A DNA stretch of 64,000 nucleotides from Eshraghiella sp964405265 (GTDB lineage: Bacteria; Bacillota; Clostridia; Lachnospirales; Lachnospiraceae): positions 43,953 to 107,952 of the forward strand of contig CAYONC010000007.1 in assembly GCA_964405265.1 (NCBI GenBank). The letters are read 5' to 3'. Below the pieces are notes generated by a model that was not told the DNA's origin, did no database searches, and saw only the letters and a program-made list of their open reading frames with translations. Shown here piece after piece: positions 8,066 to 16,153 of this stretch (within the stretch, counting starts at the first letter, position 1; each line of letters opens with the position of its first letter). A program made the position numbers and the translations under genes.

Positions 8066-8737
8066 ATGAAATACCGACACGAATGGAAGCACGAAATCAG
8101 CTACGGAGATATGCTTGTTCTTCGTCAGCGCTTATCCGCCGTTATGAAGCGGGATGCACACGCTATTGACGGAAAGTACCTGATCCGCAGTTTATATTTC
8201 GATAATGCATCCGATAAAGCACTGAGAGAAAAAGTTGACGGTGTGAATATCCGTGAGAAATTCCGCATCCGATATTATAACAATGACACATCCTTGATTC
8301 ATTTAGAGAAGAAAAGCAAGGTAAACGGCTTATGCCTAAAGGACAGCGTAACGCTATCTAAAGAACAGGCGCAGGCAATCACAAGCGGTGACTACGCTTG
8401 GATGGTAGACAGCGGCATTCCGTTGGTTCAAGAGCTGTACAGTAAAATGATGAGTCAGGGACTGCGGCCTAAAACCATCGTGGACTATTTAAGAGAACCC
8501 TTTGTGTTCGCACCCGGCAATGTCAGAGTGACACTTGACTATAACATTCGCACGGGTATGAACTGCACGGACTTTTTGAATCCCGATTGTATTACGGTGC
8601 CTGCCGGGGATGCGCCCATTATCCTTGAAGTGAAATGGGACGAGTATCTCCCCGACATTATCCGTGATGCTGTGCAGCTTCCGAATTGCCGAGTAGGCGC
8701 ATTTTCCAAATATGCCGTGTGCAGATTATACGGCTAA
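8066..8737 (+). CDS. VTC-domain polyphosphate polymerase-like protein
   Basis: A 223-residue protein that is essentially one VTC domain, the triphosphate-tunnel fold of yeast Vtc4, which makes polyphosphate from ATP. Tunnel residues expected for the family are visible: the start RHEWKHEI, the basic pair in FRIRYY (about 66-71), HLEKKSK (about 80-86), an arginine in VDYLREPF, the acidic ILEVKWDEY, and the final lysine in FSKYAVCRLYG. GAAAGGAGTG precedes the ATG. There is no membrane segment, so it should act in the cytoplasm, probably docked to the DUF4956 membrane protein encoded next. Polymerase activity is inferred, not shown. Confidence 0.85.
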   Translation: MKYRHEWKHEISYGDMLVLRQRLSAVMKRDAHAIDGKYLIRSLYFDNASDKALREKVDGVNIREKFRIRYYNNDTSLIHLEKKSKVNGLCLKDSVTLSKEQAQAITSGDYAWMVDSGIPLVQELYSKMMSQGLRPKTIVDYLREPFVFAPGNVRVTLDYNIRTGMNCTDFLNPDCITVPAGDAPIILEVKWDEYLPDIIRDAVQLPNCRVGAFSKYAVCRLYG

Positions 8738-8762
8738 AAATCAAAAATATAAGGAGTAAGTT

Positions 8763-9434
8763 ATGACTTTTAATGACATTTTCAAATCAAGTTTCTTGGA
8801 GAATATCGCAAGCGTGAGTATTCTCGATATGGCGATTGCCTTGGCTCTCGCTTTTGGCATCGGTACGTTTATTTTCCTCGTATATAAAAAGACCTATCAG
8901 GGCGTAATGTATTCCTCCAGCTTTGGAACAACCCTTGTTGCCCTCACGATGATCACCACAGTGGTTATTTTAGCGGTAACTTCTAACGTAGTTCTTTCTC
9001 TTGGTATGGTCGGTGCGCTCTCCATCGTTCGTTTCCGTACCGCTATTAAAGAGCCCCTCGATATTGCATTTCTTTTTTGGGCAATCGCAGTTGGTATCGT
9101 GCTGGCAGCAGGTATGATTCCTCTTGCTGTGATCGGCAGTGTTATTATCGGCGTAATTCTTCTCGTATTTGTGAACAAGAAATCGCACTGCAATCCTTAT
9201 ATCGTCGTTCTTTCCTGTGCGGATGCTATGACCGAAAAGAAAGCGGTTGATTTCCTCAAGGGGAACGTTCAGAAGTGCGTTGTTAAGAGTAAAACTGCAA
9301 CCAAAGGTCTGATTGAACTGAACCTTGAAATTCGTATGGTGAATGACGATACCGATTTTATAAACGCACTCAGCACTATGCCTGGAGTAAACAGTGCAGT
9401 TCTCCTGAGCTATAACGGCGAATATATGGGTTAA
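8763..9434 (+). CDS. DUF4956-family membrane protein
   Basis: A 223-residue protein with four or five hydrophobic helices in its first 145 residues (for example MAIALALAFGIGTFIFLVY and AVGIVLAAGMIPLAVIGSVI). A conserved SLGMVGALSIVRFRT motif at the start of the third or fourth helix is diagnostic of DUF4956. The last 80 residues are soluble and look ferredoxin-like. A ribosome binding site (ATAAGGAGT) is present. The family is found next to VTC-domain and CotH genes in many Firmicutes, but its role is unknown. By analogy to the yeast VTC complex, a membrane channel or scaffold for the polyphosphate polymerase is a reasonable inference. Confidence 0.8.
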   Translation: MTFNDIFKSSFLENIASVSILDMAIALALAFGIGTFIFLVYKKTYQGVMYSSSFGTTLVALTMITTVVILAVTSNVVLSLGMVGALSIVRFRTAIKEPLDIAFLFWAIAVGIVLAAGMIPLAVIGSVIIGVILLVFVNKKSHCNPYIVVLSCADAMTEKKAVDFLKGNVQKCVVKSKTATKGLIELNLEIRMVNDDTDFINALSTMPGVNSAVLLSYNGEYMG

Positions 9435-9445
9435 GGAGGTACGCT

Positions 9446-11623
9446 ATGTCAACACACAAACATTTTGATAAAATTTGCTGTGTTGTCCTTGCCCTCACGC
9501 TGATTCTGTCCGTGCTTTTTATGAATGCAGAGCATTTCGGCGTTCAAAAAGCATCCACCGTAATGGGATACGAAAAAAGGCTGTTTGATACGTCAAAGGT
9601 TCATACCATTGATATCATTATGGATGATTGGGATGAATTTACTGCCATCTGCAAAAGTGAGGAATATTACACCTGTACCGTTGTGATCGACAACGAAGCA
9701 TACAAGAACGTTGCCATTCGTGGTAAAGGAAACACCTCACTTAGTCAGGTAAGTAACGACCGTTACAGCTATAAGATCGAGTTTGACCATTACGACAGCA
9801 CCAATACCTACTATGGACTTGATAAATTATGTCTGAATAACATCATTCAGGACAACACCTATATGAAGGATTATCTAACCTATCAGATGATGAATGAAAT
9901 GGGTGTGGCTTCTCCTCTTTGCAGTTATGTATATATCACTGTTAACGGCGAGGATTGGGGCTTGTATCTTGCGGTAGAAGGTGTGGAGGAATCCTTCCTT
10001 CAGCGTAATTACGGTAAGGATTACGGTGAACTTTATAAACCCGACAGCATTAGTATGGGCGGTGGTCGTGGCAACGGCGAAAAATTCGATATGGATGAGT
10101 TTTTAGGCGATTCCGAGTCGGAGAATACAGGCGATACGCAAAACGGCAATAATAGCACCTTCCCACAAATGCCGGGAGGAACAACAAGCGGCGATGCTAA
10201 CAGCGAAAATCAAATGCCCGGTGGAAATATGCAGGGCGGACAGCTGCCGAACAGAAATCAAACAGAACAAATGCCGGACGGGTTTGGTGGAGGTCAGATG
10301 CCCGATGGTATGACACCCCCTGATGGTTTTGAGCTTCCGGACGGAATGGAAATGCAGGACGGTATGCAGGGTAATATGCCCGGTGGAATGAGCGGCGGTA
10401 TGAGCAACGGCAGCGACGATGTTCTTCTCAAATATATTGATGATGACGCAGACAGTTATTCAAACATCTTCGACAATGCAAAAACTGACATTACCGAAGC
10501 GGATAAGAACCGCTTGATTGCATCCTTGAAAAAGCTCAGTAATTGTGAAGATCTCGAAAACACCGTTGATATTGAAACTGTTATCCGTTACTTTGTAGTC
10601 CATAACTTTGTGGTGAATTTTGATAGTTATACCGGCTCGATGATTCACAACTACTATCTCTACGAAAATGATGGGCAAATGCAAATGATCCCTTGGGACT
10701 ACAATCTTGCCTTTGGTGGCTTTCAATCGACAGGAGATGCTACAAGTCTTGTAAACTATCCGATTGATTCTCCTGTATCCGGCGGCAATGTTGAGGACAG
10801 ACCGATGATTGCATGGATCTTTGAGAATGAGGAATACACCGAGTTGTATCATCAATACTTTGCAGAATTTATATCGGAGTATTTTGATAGCGGTTATTTT
10901 ACAACGATGATCGACAGTGTGACGGAGATGATTTCTCCTTATGTTGAAAAAGATCCCACCAAGTTCTGCACTTACGAGGAATTTGAAACGGGTATTGCAA
11001 CACTCAAAGAGTTCTGTTTGCTCCGTGCTGAGAGTATCAGCGGACAGCTTAATGGTACGATTGGTTCTACCTCAGATACACAGCAAAGCGATACGCTTAT
11101 AGATTCCGGAGACCTCCAAATCAACGATATGGGTTCTATGGGCAATATGGGCGGTAGTATGCAACCCGGCGGAGATAGGCAAAATCCCAATGAGGATACA
11201 GACTCTGATGGGATACAGCAGTTTCCGATTATAGGGGAAAACGGTGAAACCTCTGATTCTGCTACAACCACGCCCGATAACTCTGAAAGCGATGGAGCAA
11301 TAGATGGTTCAACGCCGCAAATGCCCGGTGGAGATATGCAGAACGGTCAAATGCCGAACGGCAATCAAGGCGGTTTTGACAGCGGACAAATGCAAGGCGG
11401 AACGCCACCCGATTTTGCCAACGGTGAAACCGGACAGCAAGAAAATTTTAATGGTGGTCAGATGCAATTGCCTGACGAAAATGCTCAGCCGAACAATAAT
11501 GGGCACATCCAACCGCTGGAACAAAGTGCTGTATCTGTATCTTCTTGGATTGTAATAGGACTAAGTATATTGGTGCTTGCATTAGGAATCGTTTTTGCAT
11601 TCACTTATAAGCGACGTAAATAA
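9446..11623 (+). CDS. CotH-family secreted, membrane-anchored protein kinase-like protein
   Basis: A 725-residue protein with an N-terminal membrane or signal helix (about 8-27) and a C-terminal helix (SWIVIGLSILVLALGIVF) ending in a basic KRRK tail, so the bulk should lie outside. The CotH core has RGKGNTS (92-98), YKIEFD, and the metal-binding motif IPWDYNLAFG near 415. CotH proteins are atypical kinases; Bacillus CotH phosphorylates spore-coat proteins. Two long Met/Gly/Pro/Gln-rich low-complexity stretches, one inside the kinase fold (about 215-320) and one near the C-terminus (about 550-700), are built from repeats such as QMPGG and QMPDG. AAGGAGG precedes the ATG. It is the last gene of the operon. 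Confidence 0.85.
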   Translation: MSTHKHFDKICCVVLALTLILSVLFMNAEHFGVQKASTVMGYEKRLFDTSKVHTIDIIMDDWDEFTAICKSEEYYTCTVVIDNEAYKNVAIRGKGNTSLSQVSNDRYSYKIEFDHYDSTNTYYGLDKLCLNNIIQDNTYMKDYLTYQMMNEMGVASPLCSYVYITVNGEDWGLYLAVEGVEESFLQRNYGKDYGELYKPDSISMGGGRGNGEKFDMDEFLGDSESENTGDTQNGNNSTFPQMPGGTTSGDANSENQMPGGNMQGGQLPNRNQTEQMPDGFGGGQMPDGMTPPDGFELPDGMEMQDGMQGNMPGGMSGGMSNGSDDVLLKYIDDDADSYSNIFDNAKTDITEADKNRLIASLKKLSNCEDLENTVDIETVIRYFVVHNFVVNFDSYTGSMIHNYYLYENDGQMQMIPWDYNLAFGGFQSTGDATSLVNYPIDSPVSGGNVEDRPMIAWIFENEEYTELYHQYFAEFISEYFDSGYFTTMIDSVTEMISPYVEKDPTKFCTYEEFETGIATLKEFCLLRAESISGQLNGTIGSTSDTQQSDTLIDSGDLQINDMGSMGNMGGSMQPGGDRQNPNEDTDSDGIQQFPIIGENGETSDSATTTPDNSESDGAIDGSTPQMPGGDMQNGQMPNGNQGGFDSGQMQGGTPPDFANGETGQQENFNGGQMQLPDENAQPNNNGHIQPLEQSAVSVSSWIVIGLSILVLALGIVFAFTYKRRK

Positions 11624-11627
11624 ATAA

Positions 11628-11668
11628 CACTCCCATCCAAAGGCAGTTTTGCAATTTGGATGGGAATG
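11628..11668. terminator. Hairpin terminator after the CotH gene
   Basis: ACTCCCATCCAAA pairs with TTTGGATGGGAAT with a single wobble. It lies between the plus-strand cargo operon and the convergent minus-strand regulator remnant, and could serve both directions. The T-run is weak. Confidence 0.65.
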
Positions 11669-11674
11669 TTTGCT

Positions 11675-12215
11675 TTATCGGTGATATATCCCTTTCTTTT
11701 TCAGCTTGTCCCGCATTTTATCAAGTCCCTTGCGGCAGATATTCTCCGCCGCTTCTGCTTTTTCTTGCCGCAACAACTCTTGGCAAGGCTCAAAGGTATA
11801 GTCACAAGTAATACCCTCTCGACTTTCCTCGCTGTCCTCATCAGCATAGCTGCGGTAAAAATCCACGAACTGCATATTGTGAAAGTCACTTCGCAGTATC
11901 TCCTTTACCGTCTTTTCGGATAAACCCACCTCATCGGAAATTTTCTTTAAGGTTTCGGGATCGTTTTGCTGTTATAGCCGGCATATAACCGCATAATATT
12001 ACGCAGATTTTGATATTCATCGTCGCTCTGTACCGTAAAGCCTGTCCGCATTGTGCGGATATAATTATGAATTTTCTCCTACATAATACGGGTTTTGTAG
12101 GTTATAAACGGCGTGCCGCAGTTGGGCGGATATTTCTCCAATGCCCGCAGGATACCAAGTACACACGCCCCCTTTATAACTGCCGCTGCTTTAATCGTTT
12201 GTCGGTCATGGCATA
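11675..12215 (-). pseudogene. Degenerate sigma-70-like regulator of the element
   Basis: The intact C-terminal part (11675-11929) reads GLSEKTVKEILRSDFHN, a helix-turn-helix like sigma region 4, and ends KMRDKLKKKGIYHR. Reading further upstream on the minus strand, the same protein continues in other frames with YPPNCGTPFITYKTR (a sigma region 2-like segment) and YIRTMRTGF, interrupted by at least two frameshifts and stops. This matches the sigma-like regulator often carried by conjugative or mobilizable elements of Clostridia. A further short open stretch (about 12174-12350, minus) that includes TKEFATKAKEIANELK is another unrecognised remnant. No functional product is likely. Confidence 0.7.
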
Positions 12216-12343
12216 TAACACTTCCCGTGTCATATCCCTTTTGAATTGCTCAGCAGTGTACCCATCGCCGTGGATCGCTAATGTTTTCAGTTCGTTTGCT
12301 ATCTCTTTTGCCTTTGTTGCAAATTCTTTTGTAATCGTTCCTT

Positions 12344-13461
12344 TTGACAACTCGGCTCGGATGCAGTTGCACCGCTTTTTATGGATGCTCAGTATCGGGT
12401 GGGCATCTTGCGGAAATCGTATATCCTACGCTCGGCGTTACCTTTATATCCATTCACGAAAATGTCAATACCTCTACGGGCGAAGGTACGGAAATGATGC
12501 CGTTTTATAATATATTTAACGAATGGTATGCGGTGCAGACCTCCAAGAAAATTCGTGATGTTTGGGAATCCAAATCCGACAACGGAAAAAGAGTATCACC
12601 CACCATTCCGTTTGGATATATGAAAGATCCTACCGATAAAGAAAAGTGGCTGATTGACGAACCTGCCGCCGAGATCATGCGAAAGATATTTGCAATTTGT
12701 CTTGATGGACGTGGTCCTTCTCAAATTGCACAGCAATTAGAAAAGAAAAATATAATGGTTCCGTCTGCGTATTATCAATCTGTAAACCGAAAGTGCGCTC
12801 AAAAAGTTCCTATCGGTTCTTGCCATTGGGATATGAAAACTGTGGTTCACATTCTTGAAAACAGACAGTACACGGGATGCGCAGTAAATTTTAAGAGTAG
12901 TACAGTCAGCTACAAGGTTCACAAGAAGGTCTATTTTGACGGGGAAAATCAGGTAATCATACCGAATATGCAAGAACCCATTATATCTGAGGAGGATTGG
13001 CTGAAAGTGCAAGAGCTTCGCAAAAACAAACGCCGCCCCACCAAGACGGGACGGACGAGCTTGTTTTCGGGATTGGTATTCTGCCCCGATTGCGGTGCAA
13101 AGGTTCATTTCTGTGCATCCAAGAATTTACGCCGTGACCAATAATTCGAGAGTTAATTGCTTCGGTTGCGGCAATGCAAAGAACTTTGGAAAGCACCGAC
13201 CAAAAAGCGGTGGATTTAAGACTTTTGCTTAAAACCCTCAGAGAACTTACCGACGTGAATGAGCTTACGCCCACAATCGTCAATTCGCTTATTGACCGTA
13301 TCGAAGTTCACAACAACGACAAGTCAAGCGGTCATTGTTACGTGAAGGTCAATATTTATTTCTCGGCTGTGGGAATGATTGATATTCCTACCGCAGAGGA
13401 AATCCGTGCTATGATAGATGAAATTAAGAAAGCTCCCCAACAATTCCGCTATGTGGCATAA
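12344..13461 (+). pseudogene. TnpX-type large serine recombinase remnant
   Basis: The open frame 12344-13144 contains middle parts of a large serine recombinase: YPTLGVTFISIHENVNT, FNEWYAVQTSKKIRDVW, PFGYMKDPTDKEKWLID, GPSQIAQQLEKKNIMVP, and half of the zinc-ribbon motif (FCPDCGAKVHFC). The N-terminal catalytic domain with the nucleophilic serine is missing or scrambled, the frame stops at 13144, and the C-terminal part (MQRTLESTDQKAVDLRLLLK to the end at 13461) continues in another frame after an internal deletion. The order and motifs match TnpX/TndX of Tn4451 and Tn5397. The gene lies at the right end of the element, as expected for its own recombinase, but cannot be functional. Confidence 0.85.
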
Positions 13462-13470
13462 AAAGAGGAA

Positions 13471-13500
13471 ACGGTGCAACCACTCACGGGGTTACACCGT
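13471..13500. terminator. Hairpin at the right end of the element
   Basis: ACGGTGCAACC pairs with GGTTACACCGT with one mismatch, 10 bases after the recombinase stop. There is no clear T-run, so it may be a weak terminator or a structural part of the element end. Confidence 0.45.
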
Positions 13501-13528
13501 ACCTACATAGAGATTACTTCCTTATGGA

Positions 13529-13538
13529 CTGCCTGTAA
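13529..13538. repeat. Right 10-bp direct repeat (attR-like boundary)
   Basis: CTGCCTGTAA, the second copy of the element boundary. It is followed by CAAAGCAGCCCGTTTTT, the right arm and T-run of the original terminator between pbp1A and ilvE. On the minus strand only a short CTGC/GCAG stem remains here, so termination after ilvE is probably weakened too. Confidence 0.8.
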
Positions 13539-13563
13539 CAAAGCAGCCCGTTTTTCTTCCGTC

Positions 13564-14589
13564 TTATTCTATTACCTTTATCCAGCCTTCAGGCGGTTCA
13601 ATTCTTCCCATCTGAATACCTGTTAACGTGTCATAGAGCTTCTTAGTTACAGGTCCCATCTCAGACATTCCGCTTGGAAGACATATCTCATTACCGTGAT
13701 CCACGATTTTTCCTACCGGTGAGATAACGGCTGCCGTTCCGCAAAGTCCGCATTCCGCCATATCCTTAATTTCATCAAAATATACTTCTCTTTCTTCTGC
13801 ATCAAGGCCAAGATATTCTCTGGCAACATATACAAGGGAACGTCTTGTAATTGACGGAAGAATACTGTCTGACTTAGGTGTGACAACCTTACCGTCCTTC
13901 GTTACAAATATGAAATTGGCTCCGCCTGTCTCTTCCACCCTTGTTCTTGTCTTAGGGTCAAGATACATATTCTCATCAAAGCCTTCCTTATGTGCCGTAA
14001 CAATGGCATGAAGACTCATAGCATAGTTGAGTCCTGCCTTAATGCTGCCCGTTCCGTTAGGTGCTGCCCTGTCAAAATCAGACACCTTGATGGTGATAGG
14101 CTTCGCCCCGCCCTTAAAATACGGTCCCACAGGTGTTGCAAATACCCTGAACTGATATTCATCAGCGGGTTTAACGCCTATTACGGCATTACTTCCGAAC
14201 ATATAAGGACGAAGATATAATGTTGCACCCGTTCCGTAAGGAGGTACATAGGCTGCATTAGCCCTTACCGTTTCAACGACGGCATCAAGAAATCTGTCCT
14301 TAGGGAACACAGGCATTTCCAACCTGCGTGCCGACTGTTCCATTCTCTCTGCGTTAAGATCCGGTCTGAATATTACCGTCTTTCCCTGCTCCGTTGTATA
14401 TGCTTTAAGTCCTTCAAAGACCGTCTGTGCGTACTGTAAAACTCCGGCACATTCACTAATCACTACCTTGTCATCCTCTGTAAGGATTCCGTCATCCCAT
14501 GCTCCGTTTTTATAATTAGATACATATCTCTTATCAGTTGATATATAACCAAATCCAAGATTTGACCAGTCAATGTTCTTCTTCTCCAT
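13564..14589 (-). CDS. ilvE: Branched-chain amino acid aminotransferase
   Basis: A 341-residue class IV PLP aminotransferase. The catalytic lysine lies in GSIKAGLNYAMSLH. Other family landmarks are YGTGATLYLRPYMFGS, the EETGGANFIFV loop and the late SGMSEMGPVTKKLYD. It transfers the amino group between glutamate and the keto acids of leucine, isoleucine and valine in the cytoplasm. The length fits the longer BCAT-II type. An AAAGGAAG site precedes the ATG and a sigma-A-type promoter lies at 14644-14672. Its downstream terminator was disrupted by the neighbouring element. It is a single-gene transcription unit. Confidence 0.93.
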   Translation of the reverse strand: MEKKNIDWSNLGFGYISTDKRYVSNYKNGAWDDGILTEDDKVVISECAGVLQYAQTVFEGLKAYTTEQGKTVIFRPDLNAERMEQSARRLEMPVFPKDRFLDAVVETVRANAAYVPPYGTGATLYLRPYMFGSNAVIGVKPADEYQFRVFATPVGPYFKGGAKPITIKVSDFDRAAPNGTGSIKAGLNYAMSLHAIVTAHKEGFDENMYLDPKTRTRVEETGGANFIFVTKDGKVVTPKSDSILPSITRRSLVYVAREYLGLDAEEREVYFDEIKDMAECGLCGTAAVISPVGKIVDHGNEICLPSGMSEMGPVTKKLYDTLTGIQMGRIEPPEGWIKVIE

Positions 14590-14643
14590 CTGACATTCTT
14601 CCTTTCCGTATTCTGTCCGTACAGGACTTTTCTTCCGTTTATT

Positions 14644-14672
14644 ATCCTACTCTTTTCACAATGAATTTTCAA
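14644..14672 (-). promoter_or_regulatory. Sigma-A-type promoter of ilvE
   Basis: On the minus strand TTGAAA (14667-14672) and TAGGAT (14644-14649) are separated by 17 bases, giving a leader of about 48 nt. The site lies just downstream of the spoVAE stop codon. Confidence 0.6.
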
Positions 14673-14684
14673 GTTAAATATATA

Positions 14685-15041
14685 TTATTTCTTAATTTTG
14701 GGTTCAAAAAACACGGATGCAATATATCCCAGAATCAGGGCTGCACTTATTCCGCCTGCTCCCGCTTTAAACCCTCCGGTAAACACTCCTATGAAGCCCT
14801 GCATATCAACTGACTCCCTGACGCCATTATATAATACGTTTCCAAATCCCAGAAGCGGAACGGACGCACCGGCTCCTGCCCATTCAACAAATGGTCTGTA
14901 CAATCCCACTGCTCCGAGAACGGCACCGGAGCATACAAGAAGAACCATTATCCTGCCCGGCATAAGCTTCGTTTTTTCCATAAGAATCTGAACTATGGCA
15001 CATATAATGCCTCCCACAAGAAATGCCTTTAAATAATCCAT
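14685..15041 (-). CDS. spoVAE: Stage V sporulation protein AE
   Basis: A 118-residue membrane protein with three or four hydrophobic helices and the SpoVAE/SpoVAC-like signatures LKAFLVGGIICAIVQ, WAGAGASVPLLGFGNVLYNG and FTGGFKAGAGG. It belongs to the SpoVA channel that moves dipicolinic acid into the forespore during sporulation and out during germination. GAGGGG precedes the ATG, 3 bases after the spoVAD stop, so the two are coupled. It resembles the SpoVAEb type. Here it is separated from spoVAC by about 7.5 kb, although in most Firmicutes these genes are contiguous. Confidence 0.92.
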   Translation of the reverse strand: MDYLKAFLVGGIICAIVQILMEKTKLMPGRIMVLLVCSGAVLGAVGLYRPFVEWAGAGASVPLLGFGNVLYNGVRESVDMQGFIGVFTGGFKAGAGGISAALILGYIASVFFEPKIKK

Positions 15042-15044
15042 TTT

Positions 15045-16061
15045 TTACCCCTCAATTCTTTCAATTGATACCGCATGGGCTATACCCGGAACCGTCTGCC
15101 CCTCATTAAAGCTAATGGTTGAGAGCAGTGCACCTGTCGGTACAAAAAGTATCCTTTTAAAAATTCCTGCCTCCATCCGGTTAAGTATATATCCGCACAG
15201 GGTTGCCGCACTGCAGCCACAGCCGCTTCCTCCTGCATGGGTATCCTGTCTTTCACCGTCAAATATCTCTATACCGCAGTCATGATGATTTACCGATATG
15301 TCAAAACCCTTTTCCTTAAGCAGGTCAATCAGTATTTTCTGCCCTACGAGACCAAGATCTCCGGTGTATATTGCATCATAATAATCCGGTGAAATTTCCA
15401 TGTCCATCAGGTGATTAAATATTGTATCACAGGCTGCCGGTGCCATGGCGGCTCCCATATTCATGGAATCCGTTATCCCATAGTCCGTTATTTTTCCTGT
15501 AGTAATACCTTTAATCACTATATTGCTTTTTATTCTGCTGCTGATAACCACGGCTCCTGAACCTGTAACCGTCCATGTGGCACACAGAGGTCTCTGACTG
15601 CCATACTCAAGCGGATATCTGAACTGTTTTTCTGCACTCGCAAAATGGCTTGATGTAAGTGCGATAACATTATCTCCATACCCGGCCGCCACTGTCATGG
15701 CTGCAAGTGACATTGCCTCTCCCATTGTGGAACAGGCTCCATACAGCCCATACATCGGAATGGAAAATTCCTCTGTTCCGAATGATGTGGCAATCAGCTG
15801 GCCTAAAAGGTCTCCCGCAAAAATATACCGTATATCCTTATACTCAATCCCCATTTTATGCATAAGCCGCTTTACGGCTGTTTTCTGAAGTTCGCTTTCA
15901 GCTTCCTCCCATGTATTCTTACCTGCAAAGGGGTCCTTTATTATTTCATCAAAATAATCCTTTAACGGTCCTTCTCCCTCTTTTTCCCCGACTACTGAAG
16001 CTGCACCCGCTATATATGGCGGATTATCAAAAATTATACTTGCCTTACCTGTTTTTCCCAT
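15045..16061 (-). CDS. spoVAD: Stage V sporulation protein AD
   Basis: The protein from the ATG at 16061 is 338 residues, the same length as Bacillus SpoVAD. This start has GAGG 7 bases upstream; the longer frame starting at 16073 lacks a site. The sequence has the thiolase-like fold of the family: PPYIAGAASVVGEKEGEGPL, a GDLLGQ motif, ACSTMGEAMSLAAM around the would-be active cysteine, and the late GGSGCGCSAA. SpoVAD binds dipicolinic acid on the outer face of the spore inner membrane. A sigma-G-like promoter lies directly upstream, consistent with forespore expression of a spoVAD-spoVAE pair on its own transcript. Confidence 0.93.
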   Translation of the reverse strand: MGKTGKASIIFDNPPYIAGAASVVGEKEGEGPLKDYFDEIIKDPFAGKNTWEEAESELQKTAVKRLMHKMGIEYKDIRYIFAGDLLGQLIATSFGTEEFSIPMYGLYGACSTMGEAMSLAAMTVAAGYGDNVIALTSSHFASAEKQFRYPLEYGSQRPLCATWTVTGSGAVVISSRIKSNIVIKGITTGKITDYGITDSMNMGAAMAPAACDTIFNHLMDMEISPDYYDAIYTGDLGLVGQKILIDLLKEKGFDISVNHHDCGIEIFDGERQDTHAGGSGCGCSAATLCGYILNRMEAGIFKRILFVPTGALLSTISFNEGQTVPGIAHAVSIERIEG

Positions 16062-16089
16062 AATAAACCTCATTCTGATTGATTTGGAT

Positions 16090-16118
16090 TATTATGTGCA
16101 GTATCCGAAAATTTATAC
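16090..16118 (-). promoter_or_regulatory. Sigma-G-like promoter of spoVAD-spoVAE
   Basis: On the minus strand GTATA (16114-16118) and CATAATA (16090-16096) are separated by 17 bases, close to the forespore sigma-G pattern (GHATR, about 17-18 bases, CATWMTA). The start of transcription would fall about 20 bases before the spoVAD ATG. It would allow the split-off spoVA genes to be forespore expressed. Confidence 0.55.
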
Positions 16119-16148
16119 AAAAAACGGAAACCGTTACCCGGTTTCCGT
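16118..16148 (-). terminator. Intrinsic terminator after the acyltransferase gene
   Basis: On the minus strand ACGGAAACC pairs with GGTTTCCGT around a 7-base loop, followed by a T-run. It separates the plsC-like gene from spoVAD, and its T-run abuts the -35 of the sigma-G-like promoter. Confidence 0.85.
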
Positions 16149-16153
16149 TCTTA

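Larger units (their letters stand above)
5128..13538. mobile_element. Integrated TnpX/TnpV-type element, now defective, carrying a VTC-DUF4956-CotH operon
   Basis: The 10-bp sequence CTGCCTGTAA occurs at 5128-5137 and again at 13529-13538. Everything between is foreign in content: TnpV, recombinase remnants and a self-contained cargo operon, sandwiched between pbp1A and ilvE. Removing one repeat and the interior restores a perfect terminator hairpin, AAAACGGGCTGC ... GCAGCCCGTTTT, in the pbp1A-ilvE gap, which is strong evidence for precise insertion. TnpV and a large TnpX-like serine recombinase are hallmarks of the Tn4451/Tn5397 group. The recombinase is broken, so the element probably cannot move by itself. 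No resistance gene is present. Confidence 0.85.

Noticed and set aside
12010..12510. A 166-residue open frame on the plus strand in the element
   Set aside because: It has no ribosome binding site and reads through the antisense of the sigma remnant and a shifted frame of the recombinase; its sequence shows no protein-like pattern.
5128..13538. A prophage or conjugative plasmid
   Set aside because: There are no capsid, tail, replication or type IV secretion genes; TnpV and the TnpX remnant indicate a transposon-type element.
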